Assembly: GCA_018894105.1 (NCBI GenBank)
Contig: CM032131.1
Location: 3,126,501-3,190,500, forward strand
Length of the DNA stretch: 64,000 bases
DNA from: Jacaranda mimosifolia
Taxonomy: Eukaryota > Streptophyta > Magnoliopsida > Lamiales > Bignoniaceae
Direction: 5' to 3'
Shown here: positions 57,550-64,000 of the stretch, piece after piece
Position numbering within the stretch: position 1 is the stretch's first letter
How the letters are laid out: every line of letters begins with the position of its first letter
Notes under the pieces: model-generated
The model's database searches: none
What the model saw: only the letters and a program-made list of their open reading frames with translations
Told to the model about the DNA's origin: nothing
Made by a program: the position numbers and the translations under genes

Positions 57550-60060
57550 ATAACCAGGATTGTTAAGGAGGATAGGGTTGAGAGTTCTGACTCCTAGACA
57601 ACTCAATTGTTAAATAACTCAACTAGTAGGGTAAGTTCAGATGAGATGTCAAGTGATGGGTCGGTTTCTTCTAGTGGTCATGAGGAATTGGATATTGTTA
57701 GGGGAGAAGTAAAGGTTGATGAGGAGGTTGGGCCTTCTAATCCTAATATTGATGAGGCTAGTCTTTCTGCGTCTGTGGTCGATGAGGTGGGATTGTTAGG
57801 GGAGGCTAACCAGCCTCCAAGGCCGAGGGCTAAGCTCTTTACCACTACCCATTATAGTGAGATCACATCTAAGGTAACCACAAACACTTTAAGGTCGATT
57901 AGGGCAAAATATTATGTTCCTAAGGAGTTTTCAACTGATTAAGCTTGATGGGGGATATGATGTATACTTTGCCTGAAGGATGTATAATTATTTTTGAGGA
58001 TGCATTAAAATATGGGCTTAGGTTTCCTCTTGCTAAACCTATAGTTGACCTATTGAGAAGTCTTCGTTCTACATAACCCAGTTCTTGCCTAACTATTTTT
58101 TCTTTTATATAGTTTTGTTATTTTAATGATGATTTACGACCAGCCCACTTCCTGGGTAAATTTTAGTAATCTTTTCCATCTCCCAATATCTCAAAAGTCA
58201 GGGAGTTTTGAGGAGTCCTGATTCTATTATATGAAAGCTCGACCTCGCAAAAATTTTTTTGTAACCTTCTCTTCTTCTCATGGTCAATCCTTGAAGAAAA
58301 GATATTTCTATGTCCGAGCCCTCGGTGGGGTCTATTTTAATATCCTTAAGGGATGGTGAATGGGTAGAGCGAGATGAACAATGATGAAAACCCAACCTAG
58401 AATAATATTTTCATTCGAGACCTGCTCTAGTTTGGAGAAATAGAAGCATCTGAATTTTTTAGAGAGAGGAACTTAGTTCTGGCGGGATTGTAGCTTACCC
58501 CACTGGGATTGCACGCTAACACACATTTAGGTAGAAACTAACTTATCTGACTTGTTTGATCTCTTATCAGTATCTGGTAATGTTATAGTTTCTGATCGAG
58601 ATGATGTGTACCTTAGCAAGTTAATTTGTCATGAATCGAGCAAGGCAGATAGCGATGTGAAGCAGCAAAAGGTCTAGGAATGCTGCAAGACTGCTGTCGC
58701 TCATCTAGAGGTGGTAGCGCAAGTTGCTAGAGCCGAACAGGCACTACCAACTAGTCCGTCCCCCATTTCTCAGAGTGTAGAAGCGGCGAGTATCCCATCT
58801 TCTCAACCAAAGAGGAAAGCAACGGAGGTCAAAAGGTAGAGTACTCCTAAGAAAAATGCGATAGCTAGGGGAAAGGAAAAGCTACTGATCCCAATGCGGT
58901 TGCCCATGAGACACTTCCAGAAGAACAATTGTGCAACTTACCCATATTCCCCGAACCTCGCTTTGGTCCAAAAGCTGGGGTGTCAAATAATTCAGCAATG
59001 ATGGGTGCGAGCCCGACCTCAGTGACTCCGTTGGTTGTCCTTACTGCTGGTCTCTTCAATAGAGATCAAGTGGAGATGTTTAATTATGAGCAGGTTGACG
59101 CTCTGAAGGCATTTGTATTTCATGCAAACATGGTAAAATTTAATGCTTGTTTGATTTTAACATAGTCAATTTCTAAAATTGTTCTTTCCTTGATATGTAT
59201 TTACTTTCATGTAAGTCGGGCAATGGGGGTATAATTTCTATAGGTGGTTCTAGTTGTGTGAAACTGCCCGGTAAAGGTTGGAAGAGAAATGTGATGAGCT
59301 GGAGAAGGAATAGATGATTTGACTAAGACTAAGGTTGATCTCTGGAGTCGAGGATCATAGAGCTGACTAAGCAACTCAAAGAGAAGGATGCAGAGCTCTT
59401 AGCTGCTGCCAAAGAAAGGAGTCGAGAAGCAACCTAAGAAGTCGATGTCCTCAATCTAGGAGGCTTCTTTATCTGGTTAGACATAAGGGTATAAGAGTTA
59501 TCTTCGTTATGCTAGGGACGTGTTTTTCAAAGTGTTGCCCGACATCCGAAAGGAGGCCGTGCAATAGTTCATGCTGAGCTTAGCGTTCACTAATGCGAGT
59601 GTAATGTTTAGCATTAATGATGGCAAGAAAGCATTCGAGAAGGCCGTGAAGCAGCTTGAGTTCCTTAGTTACGAGATTTGAGCAAAAGATAAGGCCCGAC
59701 TTGATGTTATAAAAAATGAGCGCCTTGAGGACTACGATGCAAATTCTCCAACTGAGGAAGCTGTAGCGCCGCCGTATCCCAGAGCTATTGAGGTGGGGAA
59801 GGAATTCTCTTTCGTCAGCGACTTTGCCTTGGAATCAAAAATAATAAAGTGGATGTGACATAATTTTTTCCAGCCTTTCCTAATATATGAAGCTTGTCCT
59901 TCCGGACCTGTAGGAGTGGCCGCTTCTGGACCAAGCAGGAGGCTGAGGGCCCCCTGGATATCATTGTCAAGATAATGGATAAGCTTGACAAAACTATCGA
60001 CAAGGTTGCTGCAGAAGTTTCTGCTCGAGGGAGTCTAAGAGAAGGTGCTGGCACGAGCTA
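57550..60060 (+). pseudogene. Antisense ORF of the Tat-type element, decayed
   Basis: The plus strand, opposite to pol, encodes an acidic Ser/Glu-rich N-terminus (KEDRVESSDS, SSDGSVSSSGHEELD) and then the motif TLPEGCIIIFEDALKYGLRF. That motif is the signature of the plant 'putative plant transposon protein' family of Tat elements (similar to gene 23 of Grande). A heptad-like part with ALVW and LFKVLPDIRKEAV words follows (59500-59700), then a C-terminal segment ending EGAGTS before a stop near 60060. At least a dozen stops and frameshifts interrupt it. Its role is unknown; a structural or regulatory role is speculation. An in-frame stop after SSDS (57595) could mark an exon edge. Confidence 0.7.
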
Positions 60061-60296
60061 AGAAGTTTTCCTACTTTCTAATCTTCTTTTTGAATGATGT
60101 AAAGCCCGAATGGGCATTTAGATAATGTTATTTTTATTTTCAAACGTGTTGGACATTATGTAGTTTTGAATGTTAATTATAATTTAGCCAATGTCTTTGG
60201 TTGATTTCGTGTGTTTTCACTGATTATGTCTTGTGCATGTCATGTTACTTTAGTTCAATTAGAAGGTCGATTTAAATTTGTTTTGATAATAGGTCA

Positions 60297-60535
60297 ACTT
60301 TATCTATTAAATAATTTAGTTAGAAACCATCATTATGATGTGATTGTGGGTACACTTTAACTTTCTTGATAATTGGTCATAAACCAAATTTATAATACGA
60401 CAATGAGGTCGGCTTTTGTTTACTTTAATAATTGGCCAAAAACCAAATTAATCATGCAACTGCTGGGTTGACTTTAGATTTATTTAATAATTGGTTGAAG
60501 CCAATTTAATCATGTGATTGCGAGGTCGACAAAAT
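60297..60535. repeat. Tandem repeats between pol and the antisense ORF
   Basis: Four diverged units of about 60-70 bp share aataattggtcaaaaaccaa-like sequence, then atcatgcaactg or atcatgtgattg, and end ggtcgac or ggtcggc. Tandem repeats in this untranslated region are a known feature of Tat/Ogre-type elements. Confidence 0.75.
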
Positions 60536-60612
60536 TTTATGTATTAAAAGGGCTTGTTTCAATCAGCATGGATATGTGAGATTACGGGATCTCAGTTTAC
60601 ACATAAAACTTT

Positions 60613-61910
60613 TTCAAATTTGTTGCATTCCATGGTCAGGGGAGTTCGTTCCCACTCATACCTGCTAGTCGATAAGACTTGTGCTTTGACATTTTCACCA
60701 CTAAGTAGGGTCCTTCCCATTTTGGGTTGAGTTTTCCAACATTCTTTGAGACTTCGACTTTTTTGAAGATGAGGTCGCCCACTTTAAAACATCTTGACCT
60801 AACACTTTTATCATAGTATTTGGCCATAATTGACCTGTACCTTTACATTTTTGTGAATGCTTCCTGCTGTAGCTCGTTGATTATCTTGAGGTCGAATTGC
60901 CTTTCTGCTTTATTCTTGACTAGGTTATAATGAATTACTCGTGCTGTATGTTGAATTAATTCTGCTAGAATTACTGTCATAAACCAGGCTGTAAGGGCTT
61001 GTCACATGGCTATTCTTAGGGTAGTCCTATAAGCCCAAAGGACATCTAGGAGGTCATCTGCCTAATTATCTTTAGATCCTTCTAATCGAGTTTTGATATG
61101 ATCCAGGATTGTTCTATTGGTGACCTCCGCCTGACCATTCTCTTGCAAGTTTCCTACTGAAGTGAAATGCAGTCTGATTCCTAGGCTTTCGCACCAATCT
61201 CTCATTCTATTGCTTTGGAATTACATGTTGTTGTCGGAATGAACACTTTCGGTATACCAAAGCGACATATGATGTCTTTGCTATGGCTTTTACCTCGACC
61301 CATTTAGTGAACTATTCTACTACAACTAGCTTGTATTTTCTTCAGCTGATGGCTTTTAGGAAAGATCCCACAATGTCAACTCCTTGCTGATTGAAGGTCA
61401 AGTGAGCTAGATTGGGACAAGGGTTGCAGTTGGATAATAAGAGATGTTGGCATGTACTTGGCAGGAAGGGCATTTTGGAGCAAAGTCGCTCACATCCTTG
61501 AATAAAGTTGGCCAAAAATTGCAGTGCCTAATGACCTTGTGGGCTAATGCCCGTCTTCCCAAATAGTTTCCGTAGATACCATAGTGGATCTCTAGCAAGA
61601 CCTCTTGTGCTTGTTCTAGTATTACGCATCTCAATGGTGGACTTGTGATGGATCTTTTATACAACTAATCGAACTCGTCAAAGGTAAACTTAGCTATTTG
61701 TCCCTTTATTCTCTGGACTTCTACCTTGTCTAGTGGCAATTTTCCCTTTCTAAGGTAAGATTTTATTTCATCCAGCCAACTGGGGCTTGTCTCCTCGACC
61801 ATCAAGGCTTGGCTTTGGCAGAGGTTGCTTATGGTGGGCTTATTTGAGACCAAAAAGGTTATGGTTCTTTCCTTAGTAACTTTGGTCAAGTTGGCAAATT
61901 TGGACAACAC
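60613..61910 (-). pseudogene. Gypsy integrase with zinc domain and C-terminal region
   Basis: Reading leftwards: PSWLDEIKSYLRKGKLPLDK (linker before the integrase), LYKRSITSPPLRCV, the zinc-binding H-H-C-C domain with H-YGIYGNYLGRRALAHKVIRH and PKCPSCQVHA, the first catalytic region GVDIVGSF (about 61370-61400), frame-shifted core fragments, and the C-terminal domain VGDLIFKKVEVSKNVGKLNP, then WEGPYLV (60827-60636). The order and motif family are those of Ty3/Gypsy integrase. Core sequence between 61340 and 60840 is fragmentary. It inserts cDNA and binds nuclear DNA. No chromodomain was seen. Confidence 0.85.
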
Positions 61911-61919
61911 ATCTGTTGT

Positions 61920-62330
61920 TCATTTTTTGACCTGGGTACTTGGTTGATTGTAAATTTCTTAAATTTCCGTACCAACCTTTTGAGCTCTGCTAGGTATATA
62001 TTCATGGTTGTTTCTTTTGCTTCAAAATTTCCTTCAAATAGTTTCACAACCAACTGCGAGATTGTAATAGCTGCCAGAAATTCAACCCCTTGTGAAGGGC
62101 CATCTTCATACCCACAATCAGGGCTTCGTACTCTGCTTTGTTGTTTGTGGCTAGGTAGTCGAGTTTGATGGTGAAATCATATTCTTCAGCCTAAGGGGAT
62201 AGCTAGGAAATTCCTGCTCCACCTCTAGAGGACGTGGCCGATCCATCGACATGCAAGGACCAAATTGGTTGATCCTATTTGACAACTGTATCGAGGTCAA
62301 CATGCTCTGCTACGAAATCTACCACCTAGT
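61920..62330 (-). pseudogene. Additional (archaeal-type) RNase H of the Tat element
   Basis: The minus strand carries WSLHVDGSATSSRGGAGIS, then EEYDFTIKLDYLATNNKAEYE-type sequence and ALIVGMKMALHKGVEF, followed by SQLVVKLFEGNFEAKETTMN. This is the aRNase H (RVT_3) fold with D of HVDGS, E of NKAEYE and a D-to-S change at SQLVV, where the family has DSQLVV. The extra RNase H between the normal RNase H and integrase is the hallmark of Tat elements. It has one early stop. It is likely non-functional. Confidence 0.8.
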
Positions 62331-62426
62331 CTTTATAGCTATTTAGGGTTGGAACTTGACATTGAATTCTCCTAATACGATGGCCAATTTAGTTAGCTTT
62401 CTGGATGTATATGGCTTGGACATCAC

Positions 62427-63560
62427 CTATTTCAGTAGCTTATTTGTCAGAACAATACTAGTATGCACCAAAAAATACAGTCTTAGCTTTCTTGCTACTA
62501 TAATCAAGGTAAGAGTGAATTTTTCAATCTCTAAATAGTTTTGCTCGAGACCTTGCAGAGCTTTGCTAGTATAGTATATTGATCTGTGTGAGCTTTGCTG
62601 AGTAGATACCAAGGCTGAACTAACAGCTACTGTAGAAATTGCCAAGTATATGTACAAGACCTCTCCGACCAGCAAGTGAGTGGTTAATATTTCTTTAGGT
62701 CGACCAATGCCTGGTCATATTTTTTTGTCCCCTAAAACTTCCTTGCATTCCTGAGCCTTTTGAAAAATGGTAAACGTTTATCTGCCAACTGAGCAATGAA
62801 TCGCCCTAGAGCAATGATTCTTCCTATTAGCCTCTGAATGTCCCTTAGTGTCTCTGATGGTGGAATATCTTGAATTGCTTGTATTATTTGCAGATTAGCC
62901 TCAATGCCTCTCTCACTGACCATGTAGCCTAAGAACTTTCTGCTTCGTACTCTAAATGTGTATTTGTTAAGGTTGAGTTTCATGCTGAAAGCTTTTAGTA
63001 TTGAAAATGTGTGGTTGAGATATGATAAATGATCTTATTCATTTCTATTTTAATAATCATATCATCCATGTAGACCTCCGTGGATCGACTAATCTCATTT
63101 TTGAACATGAATTTGACTAGCCTTTGGTAAGTAGCTCCAATATTTTTTAACCCAAAGGGCATGACGAGAAAATAATACAAACCATTTGGGACCACAAAAA
63201 GAAATTTTATCTCTGTCTTCAGGATCTATGAAGATCTGGTAGTATCGTTAGAAAGCATCCATCACGCTTAAGAGGTCACAACCTGCTATTAAATCAACTA
63301 ATATATTTATTCGAGGTAGTAGGTAAGGGTCCTTAGGGCATGCTTTATTATGATCAGTGAAATCATTACACATTCTCCATTTACCCTCACTTTTAAAGAC
63401 AAGGACTACATTACACAACTAATAAAGATATTGAATTTCGATTATGTAACCTGACTCTAAAAGTTTGTTGACCTCTTCCTCAATGATCTGGCACCTTTCA
63501 GCATTGAATGTTTTGGTCTTCTATTTGACTGGTGTGAAAGATGGATCCACATTAAGATGG
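62427..63560 (-). pseudogene. Gypsy reverse transcriptase and RNase H
   Basis: RT is read as MPFGLKNIGATYQRLVKFMF (63180-63120) and EVYMDDMIIK (YMDD near 63069-63080), then the thumb with NKYTFRVRSRKFLGYMVSER and GIEANLQIIQAIQDIPP (62983-62732). RNase H is read as LYIYLAISTVAVSSALV, SHRSIYYTSKALQGLEQNYL and EIEKFTLTLIIVARKLRLYF (62675-62427), where the catalytic residues appear partly lost. The first RT part (63200-63560) contains many stops. These enzymes copy the element RNA and degrade it. Confidence 0.85.
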
Positions 63561-64000
63561 TGGACAATGACTTGGGGGTCAATTCCCTGTAGGCTGGTTG
63601 CTTTTCATGCGAAAACATCAATATTCTTTCTAAGAAAATCGACCAAAATGTACTCCATATTGCCTCCTAAGTTAGTCCCTATCCTCGTGGTCTTTTCTGG
63701 ATTCTGAAGCTCTAGTTCTATTATTTTGAATTTGTCAATTGGCTCGACCATAGTCTCTTCCCTCTTTCTATTTTTGTTTGTCTGTTCCTCATTGAGTTCC
63801 ATTATTGGGATGTCCTCCGAGGGTTCCAGTTTTGGTTGGGTTTTTTGCTTGCTTGCTTGCCTCAAATGAAATGGTGTAACAATGCCATGCTTCATTCACA
63901 TTGTAGAGTAGTTCTCCAATACCTGCCATTATCAGGAATTTGACCTTCATATGGTAGGTCGAGAATATTGCTTTGAAATCATTAAGTGCTAGTCTCCTGA
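63561..64000 (-). pseudogene. Tat element linker before RT (partial)
   Basis: A 96-codon minus-strand frame (63895-63605) shows an acidic, proline- and glutamate-rich linker (PKLEPSEDIPIMELNEEQTN) followed by RIGTNLGGNMEYILVDFLRK and NIDVFA. The latter is the usual spacer that leads into Gypsy RT (normally ..FLRxNxDVFAW). The window ends before protease and gag. Confidence 0.65.

Larger units (their letters stand above)
56385..64000 (-). mobile_element. Tat-lineage Ty3/Gypsy retrotransposon, 3' part
   Basis: From the right edge leftwards the minus strand has reverse transcriptase, RNase H, an additional archaeal-type RNase H, integrase, a tandem-repeat tract, an antisense ORF, a polypurine tract and an LTR. 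RT-RNaseH-extra RNaseH-integrase is the arrangement of the plant Tat lineage. The antisense ORF is reminiscent of gene 23 of the maize Tat element Grande. Gag, protease and the 5' LTR lie off the right edge. Frameshifts and stops are present, so this copy is defective. Confidence 0.85.

Noticed and set aside
57376..57597. Leucine-rich 73-codon ORF as a membrane protein
   Set aside because: It lies over the probable intron and leader of the Tat antisense ORF; its hydrophobic stretch is TTT/CTT-rich intron-like sequence.

Overview
This is AT-rich nuclear DNA of a flowering plant. It carries Ty1/Copia and Ty3/Gypsy retrotransposons with plant-type domains, CACTA, hAT and Tourist-like DNA elements, TRIMs, and a block of plastid DNA (trnG-GCC, trnfM-CAU, rps14, psaB) in angiosperm plastome order. 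I see no intact host gene. Almost everything recognisable is a mobile element, usually broken and often nested. The species cannot be named from this window; a dicot-like plant is plausible but unproven. All element identities come from motifs and repeat structure read by eye. 

Layout. 1-1527: end of a decayed Copia element (gag plus a probable LTR, minus strand). 2818-28360: two outer CACTA-like termini that may bound an old element whose minus-strand transposase tail lies at about 3590-3980. Nested in it, 9690-27931 is an 18.2-kb CACTA element with matching termini and an ATG target duplication. It holds a decayed TNPD/TNP2 transposase (21917-25500), an apparently captured exon of a YqeH/NOA1-like GTPase (10783-10828) and tandem tRNA-like units (20684-21290). 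It also holds a Copia element in circularly permuted order (about 12054-19818). That Copia element has one 2.09-kb LTR in the middle, with a primer-binding site on one side and a polypurine tract on the other. It was opened inside reverse transcriptase and is flanked by a direct duplication of about 225 bp of CACTA sequence. This is what capture of a one-LTR circle would leave. 

28729-29697: a non-autonomous hAT-like element with an 8-bp target duplication. 33874-42274: a minus-strand Copia element whose 5' LTR (right side) was split by a plastid DNA insertion (38680-about 42100). The plastid block was then hit by a TRIM inside trnG and by a 1.1-kb non-autonomous CACTA element inside psaB (target duplication ACC). 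This gives three layers of insertion. 42421-46534: small elements (a hAT-like remnant, a Tourist-like MITE, a permuted inverted repeat and a TRIM with three LTR copies). 

48264-55630: a Copia element on the minus strand with both LTRs and an AATCT target duplication, but with a disrupted coding region. 56385-64000: the 3' part of a Tat-lineage Gypsy element on the minus strand (RT, RNase H, extra RNase H, integrase, LTR). It carries an antisense ORF with its own TATA box and a tandem-repeat tract between that ORF and pol; its 5' part lies beyond the window.
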